Below the pieces are notes generated by a model, which was not told the origin of the DNA, ran no database searches, and saw nothing but the letters and a program-made list of their open reading frames with translations. From Tibeticola sediminis (GTDB taxonomy: Bacteria > Pseudomonadota > Gammaproteobacteria > Burkholderiales > Burkholderiaceae_C), in the NCBI RefSeq assembly GCF_003843835.1, contig NZ_RKQL01000001.1, forward strand, positions 930,001 through 994,000: a stretch of 64,000 bases of DNA. Reading direction: 5' to 3'. Position numbers and translations under genes: made by a program. Shown piece by piece: positions 27,562 to 36,629 of this stretch (within the stretch, counting starts at the first letter, position 1; each line of letters opens with the position of its first letter).

Positions 27562-27631
27562 ATGTCCGCGCAGCGGACGTGAACGCAGACCACAAGGTCG
27601 CCGTGCTGCGCGACCTGGCCGGGCTCAAGTC
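27562..27631 (+). pseudogene. Possible remnant of a metK 3' end
   Basis: Beyond the repeat, one frame reads DHKVAVLRDLAGLK, close to the metK C-terminus [12 protein letters not shown], and a few residues earlier GLWGE parallels GHFGRE. About 26 of 42 bases match over the last stretch. It has no start codon or upstream metK sequence and looks like a leftover of the original gene end or a partial duplication. Chance similarity is not excluded. Confidence 0.3.
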
Positions 27632-27701
27632 TAGACTGCGCGGCATCCGTTCCCCCGGGCCGGTGCCCAGGGAGCCGGGTGCAGCGACGCCCTCAGACCC
27701 G

Positions 27702-28820
27702 TCAGAGACGCGGTGTCGGTGTGTCGACCTGAATTTTCAGGTCGTCGGTGGGCATCACGGCACCGTGGTGCAAGCGGATGCGCAAGGACAGATCGGTGCG
27801 TGAGTCGGCCTGGCTCAGCGCCTCATCCAGGCTGATGCGCCCGCTCACGTAGAGTTGGTAGAGCGACTCGTCAAAGGTCTGCATGCCTTGGGGGACGCTC
27901 TGCGCCATGGCGTCTTTGAGCTTGTCGATTTCGCCTTTTTGGATCAGGTCCGCGACATAGGCCGTATGCAGCAACAACTCGACCGCGGGCACGCGCTTGC
28001 CGTCCGTGCCGCGCAGCAGCCGCTGTGAGACGACCGCGCGGAGGTTGAGCGACAAATCGGTCAACACCTGCTGGCGCGCCGTTTCGGGGAAGAAGTTGAC
28101 GATCCGGTCGATCGCTTGGTTGGCATTGTTCGCATGCAAGGTCGACAGACACAGGTGCCCGGTTTCAGCATAGGCAATCGCCTGTTGCATGGTTGCGCGG
28201 TCGCGGATCTCGCCGATCAGAATCACATCGGGCGCCTGACGCATCGCGTTTTTCAAGGCAGAGTCATAGTCGAGCGTGTCGAGCCCAATCTCGCGCTGGT
28301 CGACGATCGACTTCTTGTGCATGTGCAGGAACTCGATGGGGTCTTCGATGGTCAGGATGTGTCCGCTGCGGTTCTGATTGCGGTGGTCGATCATGGACGC
28401 CAAAGTCGTGGACTTGCCCGACCCCGTCGCCCCAACGACCAGCACGAGGCCACGCGGAATCAGGACGAGATCCTGAATGCGCGCGGGCAGATTCAGCGAC
28501 GACAAAGGCGGCACCTGCATGGTGATGAAGCGGATGGCCATCGCCACGGTGCCGCGCTGGCGGTAAATGTTCACCCGAAAGCGCCCCACGTCGGGCAGCC
28601 CGATGGCAAGGTTCATCTCGAGGCTTGCCTCGAAAGCCTTTTGCTGCCGGTCGTTCATGACCGAATACGCCAGATCGTGAACCTGCGCCGCACCCAGCGG
28701 GGGCTGTTCGAGGTAGTGCGTCTCGCCGTTGATCTTGATGGCGGGTGGCGCGCCGGCGCTCAAAAACACATCCGAAGCTTTTTGTTCGGCCATGAGGCCA
28801 AGTAGCGTGCCGATTTCCAT
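27702..28820 (-). CDS. pilU: Type IV pilus retraction ATPase PilU
   Basis: A 372-residue secretion-type hexameric ATPase. Walker A is GATGSGKSTTLASM; the Asp box, Walker B and His box are EDPIEF, PDVILIGEIRD and HLCLSTLHANNANQAIDRI. QREIGLDT and the C-terminal MQTFDESLYQLYVSGRIS match PilU better than PilT. PilU assists PilT in pilus retraction (twitching, DNA uptake). No pilT lies in the window. GGAGG precedes the ATG. Confidence 0.92.
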   Translation of the reverse strand: MEIGTLLGLMAEQKASDVFLSAGAPPAIKINGETHYLEQPPLGAAQVHDLAYSVMNDRQQKAFEASLEMNLAIGLPDVGRFRVNIYRQRGTVAMAIRFITMQVPPLSSLNLPARIQDLVLIPRGLVLVVGATGSGKSTTLASMIDHRNQNRSGHILTIEDPIEFLHMHKKSIVDQREIGLDTLDYDSALKNAMRQAPDVILIGEIRDRATMQQAIAYAETGHLCLSTLHANNANQAIDRIVNFFPETARQQVLTDLSLNLRAVVSQRLLRGTDGKRVPAVELLLHTAYVADLIQKGEIDKLKDAMAQSVPQGMQTFDESLYQLYVSGRISLDEALSQADSRTDLSLRIRLHHGAVMPTDDLKIQVDTPTPRL

Positions 28821-28944
28821 CTGCCCTCCAGCGTGTGCGCGTTATCGGTTGCCCTCGTGCGGGGAACTGTGGGCGGATTCTGGCACGGTTGATCCCACGA
28901 GCCCCGACCGGATCGCGCGCTGGAAAGGCAGCGCCGCCGGAGCG

Positions 28945-30123
28945 TCAGGCAGCAAGACCGTAGCGTTGCATCAAGGCTTCGCGGCGGGATGGGTCGAAGT
29001 TGATGCGCCGCGGGTCGTGGCCGACCGCGGCGAGCAGCCGTGGGTCCATCACGCGGAACCACAGCCACGGGATGTAGGCGAGCACGAACATGCCGAAATA
29101 GCCGCTGGGCAACTGTGGCGCGCTTTCGAAGTGGCGTAGGGATTGATAACGCCGACCGGGGTGCGCGTGGTGGTCCGAATGGCGCTGCAGGTGGAACAGC
29201 GCCCAGTTGGAAAACACATGGTTGCTGTTCCAGGAATGTCGCGGCGCCGGACGCTCATAACGGCCGTCGGGGCCCCGCAGCCGCAGCAACCCGTAGTGTT
29301 CGATGTAGTTGGCCGACGTGAGTTGGAAGTTCGCCCAGGCCGACATGGCGACGATGAAGGGCAGCACGCCCCAACCCAGCCACGCCACCAGAGCCACCCA
29401 AAGCGTGAGCGTCAGTAGCCCGGTTTGCAGGATTTCATTGCGCCAGGACCATGCCGGGTAGCCGTTGCGGCGCAGCCGGTCGGCCTCGAGCGCCCAGGCA
29501 CGCCGGGCCGCGCCGGGCATCTCGCGCCAGACGAACCGCCAGATCGACTCGCCCATACGCGAAGAGGCCGGGTCTTCGGGCGTGGCCACGTCGCGATGGT
29601 GGCCGCGGTTGTGTTCGATGGAGAAGTGCCCATAGCCCGTGGGCGCGAGCACCAGGCGCGCCAGCCAGCGCTCGAGCCGCGTCGTCTTGTGGCCCAGTTC
29701 ATGCCCGAGATTGATGCAAAAGCCGCCGATGGTGCCGCCGATCAAGACCATCGCCACCCAGCCGTGCCAGGGCAGCGCGTGACGCGCAACGAACCAGGCT
29801 TCGAACACGAAAGCCGCCCACAGCAGCGGCACCAGCGCCCAGGTGATGCGGCGGTAATACGGGTCGGCTTCGAGTTGTGGCACCGCCCACTCGGGCGGGT
29901 TGCTGCGGTCCGGGCCCAGCCAGGCGTCGATCAGGGGCACCAGCCCGTACAGCAGCAGCGCGGGCAGCCACAAGGTCCAGGCCTCGCCTGTCTGCAACCA
30001 GACGAGCGGCCCCGCGGCGACGAGCAATGGCACGGCCAGCGACAACAACCAGGCATAGCGCTTGCCGTCGCGCCAACGCAAGGGTGCAGGCGACGGTGCA
30101 TCGAGCGCAGCATGGACAGACAT
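28945..30123 (-). CDS. alkB: AlkB-type alkane 1-monooxygenase
   Basis: A 392-residue integral-membrane non-heme diiron hydroxylase that oxidises the terminal methyl of medium-chain alkanes. About six membrane helices and all four His boxes are present: HELGHK, EHNRGHHRD, LQRHSDHH and the AlkB-specific NYIEHYG. It needs rubredoxin and a reductase, neither of which is nearby. GGAGG lies six bases before the ATG. Palindromes in the upstream gap may carry its regulation. Confidence 0.95.
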   Translation of the reverse strand: MSVHAALDAPSPAPLRWRDGKRYAWLLSLAVPLLVAAGPLVWLQTGEAWTLWLPALLLYGLVPLIDAWLGPDRSNPPEWAVPQLEADPYYRRITWALVPLLWAAFVFEAWFVARHALPWHGWVAMVLIGGTIGGFCINLGHELGHKTTRLERWLARLVLAPTGYGHFSIEHNRGHHRDVATPEDPASSRMGESIWRFVWREMPGAARRAWALEADRLRRNGYPAWSWRNEILQTGLLTLTLWVALVAWLGWGVLPFIVAMSAWANFQLTSANYIEHYGLLRLRGPDGRYERPAPRHSWNSNHVFSNWALFHLQRHSDHHAHPGRRYQSLRHFESAPQLPSGYFGMFVLAYIPWLWFRVMDPRLLAAVGHDPRRINFDPSRREALMQRYGLAA

Positions 30124-30215
30124 TGCACACCTCCAAGACAGCCCACCGACTCAGTGTTGCCCTTGACCGTTCGCCACTCTGCGCCGAAGCCGCGGCCGGT
30201 GTCAATTGGGTGCAA

Positions 30216-30263
30216 ACCCGATCGGGTGATTTCAAAAGCGCACGCCCGTGTGAACTCGGTCAC
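30216..30263. promoter_or_regulatory. Two palindromes in the alkB/CZB gap
   Basis: A perfect 12-bp palindrome ACCCGATCGGGT (30216-30227) and an inverted repeat GTGA-ACTCGG-TCAC (30250-30263) lie between divergent genes. Either could be an operator for alkB or the CZB gene. The rest of this 250-base gap shows no gene. Confidence 0.35.
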
Positions 30264-30374
30264 GAAACCGTCATTGACTTGGAGCTGACGGATTGAACGC
30301 CTCTTACTGCACTGCAACAATTCATTTTTGGCCTGCCGGGCCGGGTTGATCACAGGTATTCAAAGGGCATCACG

Positions 30375-30839
30375 ATGTTTGGATTTTTCAAGAGTTTCTT
30401 TGGCAACTCCGTCAACGATAGCCAGATCGCCGAGGAGGCCGCGCAAGCCATGGATGCGCTCGACATCCAGATGGCCAAGGCGGCGCATGAAAACTGGAAA
30501 ATTCGTCTCCAGGCCTATCTCGACGGCGCGTCCACCGAAGATCTCAGTGCCGAAACCATTTGCTTCGACGACCGTTGTGACCTGGGCCAGTGGATCTACG
30601 GCCCCGGCCAGCAGCGCCTGGGGCGCTTTCCCGGCTTCACCGCACTCAAAGGCCATCACAAGATGTTCCACTATGCGGCCTCCAACGTCGTCGCGCTGGC
30701 CAAGGCCGGCCGCGAGGACGAGGCCCGCAAGATGCTAAACACGCAGTTCGCGGGCTTTTCCAAGAACGTCATCGCCGAGCTCGAGCAGCTCGAAGCCATC
30801 GTGACCGAGGTCAAGAAGATTCGTCGCAAGCGGGCTTGA
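30375..30839 (+). CDS. Stand-alone CZB (zinc-binding) domain protein
   Basis: A 154-residue soluble protein made of a chemoreceptor zinc-binding (CZB) domain with a short amphipathic N-terminus. The 3His-1Cys zinc site is His38 (AAHENWKIRL), Cys68 (FDDRCDLGQWIYG), His95 and His99 (LKGHHKMFH). CZB domains usually sit at the end of chemoreceptors or diguanylate cyclases and sense zinc or hypochlorite through the Cys. Here no output domain is attached. It may sequester zinc or act on a separate partner. Confidence 0.85.
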   Translation: MFGFFKSFFGNSVNDSQIAEEAAQAMDALDIQMAKAAHENWKIRLQAYLDGASTEDLSAETICFDDRCDLGQWIYGPGQQRLGRFPGFTALKGHHKMFHYAASNVVALAKAGREDEARKMLNTQFAGFSKNVIAELEQLEAIVTEVKKIRRKRA

Positions 30840-30888
30840 GGACCATGGCCCAGGAGGCGCGCCGCCGTGGCGAGCCGCCCCTTCTCGA

Positions 30889-31569
30889 TCAGTTCAGCTC
30901 GGTCACGAAGGCGCTGCGCGGGCGGCGCACTTTTTCGAGCTTGACGAGCCAGTCCTTTTTTTCGAGGCGATAGCCCAGCGGCAGCATCGCCACGCTGCGC
31001 AGGCCGCGCGCCCGCAGGTCGAGGATCTGGTCGAGCGCAGCGGGATCGAAGCCCTCCATCGGCGTGGCGTCCACGCCCTCGAAAGCGGCAGCCACCAGCG
31101 CCACGCCGAGCCCGATGTAGGCCTGGCGTGCTGCGTGTTGGAAGTTCAGCTCGGCACCCCGTTGCGGATAGGTGGCCAGCAGCATCTGGCGGTAGTTCTC
31201 CCAGCCTTCGTTCTTGAAGCCGCGAACCTCGTTGGTGAGGTCGAACATGTGGTTGATGCGCTCGGGCGTGTAGTCGTCCCAGGCCGCAAAGACGAGCAGG
31301 TGCGAGCCATCGGTGATCTGGGCCTGGTTCCAGGCGATCGGCCGGATCTGCTCGCGGATCGCCGGGTTCGTGACCACGATGATTTCATAGGGCTGCAGAC
31401 CGCTCGAGGTCGGGGCCAGTCGCGCGGCCTCGAGGATGCGTTCGACCTTTTCGGCCGGCACGGGCTTGCTCGGGTCCATCGCCTTGGTGGCGTAACGCCA
31501 GCGCAGGCGTTCGAGCAGCGGTTCAGCGGTGGTGGCGGTCGAGGGGGTGGAAGACGAGAGAACGGGCAT
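30889..31569 (-). CDS. Nitroreductase-family NAD(P)H:FMN oxidoreductase
   Basis: A 226-residue nitroreductase-fold protein. FMN-contact regions are RWRYATKAMDPSKPV and APTSSGLQPYEIIVV, with IGLGVALVAAAFEGVDATPM in mid-protein and a basic C-terminus. Such enzymes reduce nitro compounds or quinones. The ATG at 31569 follows AAGGAT. It is divergent from a LysR-family regulator, which probably controls it. Confidence 0.88.
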   Translation of the reverse strand: MPVLSSSTPSTATTAEPLLERLRWRYATKAMDPSKPVPAEKVERILEAARLAPTSSGLQPYEIIVVTNPAIREQIRPIAWNQAQITDGSHLLVFAAWDDYTPERINHMFDLTNEVRGFKNEGWENYRQMLLATYPQRGAELNFQHAARQAYIGLGVALVAAAFEGVDATPMEGFDPAALDQILDLRARGLRSVAMLPLGYRLEKKDWLVKLEKVRRPRSAFVTELN

Positions 31570-31672
31570 GAGAGATCCTTGAAAAACGGAAAACGACAGG
31601 TGCGGTCGGCACCTTGGCAGCCAATGTAGGGCTGGATTCACGCGTTGCATAGACCCAATGCGACACAATACT

Positions 31673-31689
31673 GTTGCCAATCAGGCAAC
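31673..31689. promoter_or_regulatory. LysR-type box between the nitroreductase and lysR genes
   Basis: GTTGCC-AATCA-GGCAAC is a perfect inverted repeat containing a T-N11-A motif, the usual LysR-family recognition pattern. It lies 17 bases before the regulator's ATG and about 105 bases from the divergent nitroreductase, as expected for autorepression plus activation. Confidence 0.6.
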
Positions 31690-31705
31690 AAAAGCGCGAT
31701 CAACC

Positions 31706-32605
31706 ATGCCCAACCCCCTGCACCTCGCGACCTTCGCCGCCATCGTCGACGCCGGCAGCATCAGCAAGGCCGCCGCGCGGCTGGGCTGCGGTAAGTCGGT
31801 CGTCTCCAGGCAGCTCGCGCGGCTCGAAGCCGAACTGGGTGCACGGCTGATCCAGCGCACCACGCGCACGCTGACGCTCACCGAAGTCGGCGAGGCGGTC
31901 TGGCTCGAAGCGCAGCAGATCGAGCGGTCTTTGAGCAACGTCGAGCAGATCGCCGGGCAGTTTCAGCAAGAGGTGCGCGGGCGGCTGCGCGTAACCTGCC
32001 CCCGCCCACTCGGCCAGCGTTACCTCGTACCGCTGGTGGCGGCGTTTTCGCGCGCCTACCCGAAGGTGGAACTGACGCTGCAGGTGGAAGACCGGCTGAT
32101 CGACCTCGTGGCCGAGCAGATCGACGTGGCGCTGCGGGTGGCGCATCTCGAAGACTCGAGCCTGGTCGCGCGCAGAATCGCCGACAACCCGCGCGTGCTG
32201 GTCGCTGCGCCCCAATACCTCGAACACGCGCAAAGACCGCAGACGCCGCAGGACCTGGCGCAGCATCGCTGCCTGCTGTTCATGAGCGGCAACAGCGTCT
32301 GGGACAGCTGGACGTTTCAGCGAGATGGCAGCGCCATGACGGTGCGCGCGCAAGGCTCGATCCGCGTCAACGACGGCCTGTCGCTGGCGGCTTTGGCGTG
32401 CGCCGGTGCGGGCGTGGCGGTGATCGACCGGCTGCTGGTCGCTGCCGAACTGGCCAGCGGCGCACTCGTCGAGTTGCTGCCCGAGTACCGGCTCAACCCC
32501 GGCCCGCCGATCCACGCGGTGTACCCGGCCCGGAAATGGTTGCCGCTCAAAACCGCGGTGTTCCTCGAGTATTTGCAGGCGCACCTGTTCGAGGACGGAG
32601 TCTGA
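31706..32605 (+). CDS. LysR-family transcriptional regulator
   Basis: A 299-residue regulator. The winged helix-turn-helix occupies residues 1-60 (ATFAAIVDAGSISKAAARLG, KSVVSRQLARLEAELGARL), followed by a linker helix and a substrate-binding-like effector domain from about 90. The ATG at 31706 places the HTH at the usual distance. Effector unknown. Divergent from the nitroreductase gene with a LysR box in between. Confidence 0.92.
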   Translation: MPNPLHLATFAAIVDAGSISKAAARLGCGKSVVSRQLARLEAELGARLIQRTTRTLTLTEVGEAVWLEAQQIERSLSNVEQIAGQFQQEVRGRLRVTCPRPLGQRYLVPLVAAFSRAYPKVELTLQVEDRLIDLVAEQIDVALRVAHLEDSSLVARRIADNPRVLVAAPQYLEHAQRPQTPQDLAQHRCLLFMSGNSVWDSWTFQRDGSAMTVRAQGSIRVNDGLSLAALACAGAGVAVIDRLLVAAELASGALVELLPEYRLNPGPPIHAVYPARKWLPLKTAVFLEYLQAHLFEDGV

Positions 32606-32635
32606 CCCCGACGGCGCGATCGATGAAGGCCAGCC

Positions 32636-33028
32636 TTACTTCGGCCGGTACAGCGCGCAGAGCTTGTGGCCGTCAGGGTCGCGCACGTAGGCGAGGTAGA
32701 GCGCGCCGAGTTGGCCCTCGCGCAGACCGGGCGGGTCTTCGATCGACACGCCGCCGTGCGCGACGGCGGTGTCGTGGAATTGCCGGGCTTGCTCGGCGGA
32801 TTCACATTTGAAGCCGAGGGTGAAGCCATTGGCGCAGGTCGCGGGCTCACCGTTGATGGGCTCGGTGATGCAGAAGGTCACGCCGCCGTGGCGGTAGAAC
32901 AGCCGCATCTGGCCGGTCGCATTGCGGTTGCGCACGGCTTCGCCGACGCCGAGCACGCCGAGCACGGCGTCGTAGAACCGCTGGGATCGCTCGATGTCGT
33001 TCGATCCGATCATGACGTGGCTGAACAT
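32636..33028 (-). CDS. VOC-family protein
   Basis: A 130-residue single glyoxalase/bleomycin-resistance-fold protein with SHVMIGSNDIERSQRFYDAV at the start and AYVRDPDGHKLCALYRP at the end. It is convergent with the lysR gene. GGAG precedes the ATG at 33028. The substrate is unknown, and resistance or lyase activity cannot be told from sequence. Confidence 0.85.
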   Translation of the reverse strand: MFSHVMIGSNDIERSQRFYDAVLGVLGVGEAVRNRNATGQMRLFYRHGGVTFCITEPINGEPATCANGFTLGFKCESAEQARQFHDTAVAHGGVSIEDPPGLREGQLGALYLAYVRDPDGHKLCALYRPK

Positions 33029-33058
33029 GCGTGGGTCTCCTCGGTGGGAAGGCAGAAC

Positions 33059-33227
33059 ATAGGGCAACGCTGAATCAGTTCCCGCGATGGTGCGCGCCCG
33101 GCGGCGGGATGATATGCGAGGCGCAAACCGCAGCCATAGCCGCAGCTATGGCGAGGATTTGCAACGAAGCAGACCGCCCGCAGCCGGGATGCGCGACGCG
33201 TGAGGGACTGGTTCAGCGTTGCCTTAG
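33059..33227. repeat. Full-length family A repeat, copy 3
   Basis: Ends TAGGGCAACGCTGAATCAG and GGACTGGTTCAGCGTTGCCTTA; central hairpin AGCCATAGC-CGCA-GCTATGGC in the shared core. It fills most of the 256-base gap between the VOC gene and dnaE2. Confidence 0.9.
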
Positions 33228-33284
33228 CGCGTGATTGTGACCGCAAGCGCTTACGCGTGCACGGCTGGGCGGGGTCGGCGGCGT

Positions 33285-36200
33285 TCAGCGGAAATCCCGG
33301 CTGCTGGGCGCGGTATCGGCGAGGCGGCCAAGCAGCGGTGTGAGGTCTTGCAGGTGGCCGGCGATGAGGTGACAGACGGCGCCGGGGCCGTTTGCGGGTT
33401 CGCGCTGCCACTGGCCGTAGACGGCGAGCAGTTGCGCGTGCAGCAGCGGTGCGCGCTGGCGTTCTTTGAGTGCGGGCCAGACGATGACGTTGACGGTGCC
33501 GGTTTCGTCTTCGAGCGTGAGGAAGGTCACGCCCTTGGCCGTGCCGGGGCTTTGCCGCATCGTGACGAGGCCGCAGGCGCGCACCAGGCGGCGGTGCGGC
33601 GCAGCTTGCAGCTCGGCGGCGGTGGCGAGCCGCCGCTCGGCCAGCTGCGGCCGCAGCAGCGCGAGCGGATGGCGGCGCAGCGTGAGGCCGGTGGCGGCGT
33701 AGTCGAACACGATGTCTTCGGCCTCGGGCGGAGCGCGCAGTGCCGCGGGTGCGGCCTCGTGGGCGGCTTCCTGCACCGGGGCCTGCCGCAACAGCGCAAC
33801 GCCGCGGTGCGGGGCCACGGCGGCCCAGGTCTGCTGGCGACGGTGGCCGGCGAGCGTGGCGAGTGCGTCGGCGGCAGCGAGCCGGTCGAGCATGGCGGCG
33901 TCGAGCGCGGCGCGCTGCGCGAGGTCGGCCACGCTCTCGAACGGCCGCTGCCGGCGCGCGGCGACGATGCGCTGTGCTGCAGCCTCTGCTAGGCCGTTGA
34001 CCTGCTGCAGGCCCAGGCGCACGGCGGGCTGTGCGCTCGATGAGGCGGCGGTCGGCGGCGGGGACGCGGGCTCTTCCAGCGTGCAGCTCCAGTCGCTGGC
34101 GCACACATCGACGGGCCGCACCTCGACACCGTGGCGGCGTGCGTCTTGCACGAGCTGGCTCGGGCTGTAAAAGCCGAGCGGCTGGCTGTCGAGCAAGGCG
34201 GCGAGGAAGCAGGCGCTCTCGTGGCATTTGAGCCAGGCGCTGGCCCACACCAGCAGCGCGAAGCTCGCGGCGTGGCTCTCGGGAAAGCCGTATTCACCAA
34301 AGCCCTCGATCTGCGCGAACAGGCTCTGGGCATAGGCCGCGCTGTAGCCACGCGCGAGCATGCCGCCGACGATGCGCTCGTAAAACGCCTGCACGCCGCC
34401 CTTGCGCTTCCACGCCGCCATGGCGCGGCGCAGGCTGTCGGCTTCGCCCGCGGTAAAACCCGCGGCGAGCATGGCGATCTGCATGACCTGCTCTTGAAAC
34501 AACGGCACGCCCAGCGTGCGCGCGAGCGCCTCGCGCAGCGCGGGGTGCTCGTCGCGGACAGGCTCGAGGCCCTGACGACGCCGCAGGTAGGGGTGGACCA
34601 TGCCGCCTTGGATCGGGCCGGGGCGCACGATGGCGACTTCGATCACGAGGTCGTAGAAACAGCGCGGCTTCAACCGCGGCAGCATGCTCATCTGCGCGCG
34701 GCTTTCGATCTGGAACACGCCCACGGTGTCGGCCGCGCCGATCATGGCCCAGGTGGCGGGGCAGTCGGCGGGTATGTCTTGCAGACGGAAGGGCGCGCCG
34801 CGGCGTTCGCTGACGAGTTCGAGACAGCGGCGGATGGCGCTGAGCATGCCCAGCGCGAGGACGTCGACCTTCATGAGGCCGAGCGCGTCGAGGTCGTCCT
34901 TGTCCCACTGGATGACGGTGCGGCCGGGCATGGCGGCGTTTTCCACCGGCACGAGTTCGGTGATGGCACCGTCGGTGAGCACGAAGCCGCCCGGGTGCTG
35001 CGAGAGGTGGCGCGGCAGACCCAGCAGTTCGGCGCTGAGCGCGAGCCACAGCTCGAGCCGCGCGGGCGGCACCGGCGGCGCGGCGGGGCCGAGGCGCTGC
35101 AGCGTGTCGGCCAGGCGCTGGGCGCAGACTTCGCGCGCATACAGCGGCGGGTGCTCGCGTGCGAAGGCGGCGATCAGCGCTTCGGGCAGGCCCAGCGCCG
35201 CGCCCACCGCGCGCAGCGCGCTGCGCGGCCGCCAGGCGATGGCGACTGCGGTGAGGGCGGCGCGGTCGCGGCCGTATTTGGCGTAGAGGTACTGGATGAC
35301 CTCCTCGCGGCGCTGGTGTTCGAAATCGACGTCGATGTCGGGCGGCTCGTTGCGCTCGCGGCTGATGAAGCGCTCGAACAAGGTGTTCATGCGCGCGGGG
35401 TCCACCTCGGTGATGCCCAGGCAATAGCACACGGCCGAGTTCGCCGCCGAGCCGCGCCCCTGGCACAGAATGCCGCGGCTGCGCGCAAAGCGCACCAGGT
35501 CGTGCACGGTGAGGAAATACATCTCGTAGCCGAGCTCCTCGATCAGCGCGAGCTCGTGCTCCAGCTGCGCCATGACCTTCTCGGGCACGCCCGCGGGGTA
35601 GCGCGTGGCCGCGCCCGCGAGCGTGTGCGCGCGCAGCGTCTGCGCCGGCGTGTGGCTCGGCAGCAGCGTCTCGCGCGGGTAGCGGTAGCGCAGCGCGTCG
35701 AGGCTGAAGTGGCAGCGCGCGGCGACTTCGAGCGTGGCCTCGAGCAGCGGCACGGGGTAGAGCGCGGCCAGCCGCAGCCGCGCGCGCAGATGCGCCTCGG
35801 CATTGGGTTCGAGCGCGCCACCACACTCGGCCAGCGGCCGGCCCAGCCGCACGGCGGTGAGCACGTCGAGCAGGGGTTTGCGCGCTCTGCGGTGCATGCG
35901 CACGTCGCCGGCGGCCACGAGCGGCACGCCGCTGGCCGCCGAGAGGGCTTCGAGCTCGCGCAGCCAAAGCGCGTCGTCGAGCTGGTGCAGCAGCTCCACC
36001 GCAAGCCAACAATGGGAACCAAATTCCCGCTTCGCCAGCGTCAAACGGTGCTGCAGTGCTTCCAAATCCAGAGCATGCCGATGCAGCCGCGCGGGCGCGA
36101 GGATGAGCTCGCACTGCGGCAGCCGCGCCGCCGTCACGTCGGCCCAGCGCACGCGGTACTGGCCCTTGGGGCAAGGCTGAACCGGTCCGTCGCGCGCCGC

Positions 36201-36629
36201 GCCGCCCGGGAACGGATGCAGCGTTGCCTTGGGCGCGGCGCGGCGCGCATCGGTGATGAAGCGGCACAGCGCCGCCCAGCCCACGGCGTCGCGCGCGAGC
36301 ACGATGAGGTGCAACGCGGCCGCAGTCGGAGCGGAACCTGCTGCCTCTGCCGCCTCGACGGAGAGGACGAACTCGGCGCCGCAGAGCAGCTTCAAGCCGA
36401 GCTTCTTGGCCTCGGTGTGCGCCCGCACCAGGCCCGAGACGCTGCACTCGTCGGTGAGCGCCAGCGCCGCGTAGCCCAGCGCATGCGCCCGCGCAACCAG
36501 CTCCTCGGGCTGCGAGGCCGCCAGCCCGAAGCTGAAGGCGCTGCGGGCATGCAGCTCGGCATAGCCGGGCAGCGGCGGGTGCAGGCGCGAGGCCGAAGGC
36601 TGGGGGTCGGTGGGTGCCCAGAGGCTCAT
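33285..36629 (-). CDS. dnaE2: Error-prone DNA polymerase DnaE2 (ImuC)
   Basis: A 1114-residue C-family polymerase for SOS mutagenesis, acting with ImuA and ImuB. The N-terminal PHP domain (YAELHARSAFSFGLAASQPE) is followed by the palm with PDIDVDFEHQRREEVIQYLY and EQVMQIAMLAAGFTAGEAD, an HhH region and an OB-fold C-terminus. It lacks the C-terminal beta-clamp and tau regions of replicative DnaE1, as is normal for DnaE2. Its ATG overlaps the imuB stop (ATGA). It is the last gene of a LexA-controlled operon. Confidence 0.94.
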   Translation of the reverse strand: MSLWAPTDPQPSASRLHPPLPGYAELHARSAFSFGLAASQPEELVARAHALGYAALALTDECSVSGLVRAHTEAKKLGLKLLCGAEFVLSVEAAEAAGSAPTAAALHLIVLARDAVGWAALCRFITDARRAAPKATLHPFPGGAARDGPVQPCPKGQYRVRWADVTAARLPQCELILAPARLHRHALDLEALQHRLTLAKREFGSHCWLAVELLHQLDDALWLRELEALSAASGVPLVAAGDVRMHRRARKPLLDVLTAVRLGRPLAECGGALEPNAEAHLRARLRLAALYPVPLLEATLEVAARCHFSLDALRYRYPRETLLPSHTPAQTLRAHTLAGAATRYPAGVPEKVMAQLEHELALIEELGYEMYFLTVHDLVRFARSRGILCQGRGSAANSAVCYCLGITEVDPARMNTLFERFISRERNEPPDIDVDFEHQRREEVIQYLYAKYGRDRAALTAVAIAWRPRSALRAVGAALGLPEALIAAFAREHPPLYAREVCAQRLADTLQRLGPAAPPVPPARLELWLALSAELLGLPRHLSQHPGGFVLTDGAITELVPVENAAMPGRTVIQWDKDDLDALGLMKVDVLALGMLSAIRRCLELVSERRGAPFRLQDIPADCPATWAMIGAADTVGVFQIESRAQMSMLPRLKPRCFYDLVIEVAIVRPGPIQGGMVHPYLRRRQGLEPVRDEHPALREALARTLGVPLFQEQVMQIAMLAAGFTAGEADSLRRAMAAWKRKGGVQAFYERIVGGMLARGYSAAYAQSLFAQIEGFGEYGFPESHAASFALLVWASAWLKCHESACFLAALLDSQPLGFYSPSQLVQDARRHGVEVRPVDVCASDWSCTLEEPASPPPTAASSSAQPAVRLGLQQVNGLAEAAAQRIVAARRQRPFESVADLAQRAALDAAMLDRLAAADALATLAGHRRQQTWAAVAPHRGVALLRQAPVQEAAHEAAPAALRAPPEAEDIVFDYAATGLTLRRHPLALLRPQLAERRLATAAELQAAPHRRLVRACGLVTMRQSPGTAKGVTFLTLEDETGTVNVIVWPALKERQRAPLLHAQLLAVYGQWQREPANGPGAVCHLIAGHLQDLTPLLGRLADTAPSSRDFR

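Noticed and set aside
27528..27803. Plus-strand 91-codon frame after the metK repeat
   Set aside because: Much of it runs antisense to pilU, it lacks a ribosome site, and only a short part resembles metK; treated as a possible remnant.
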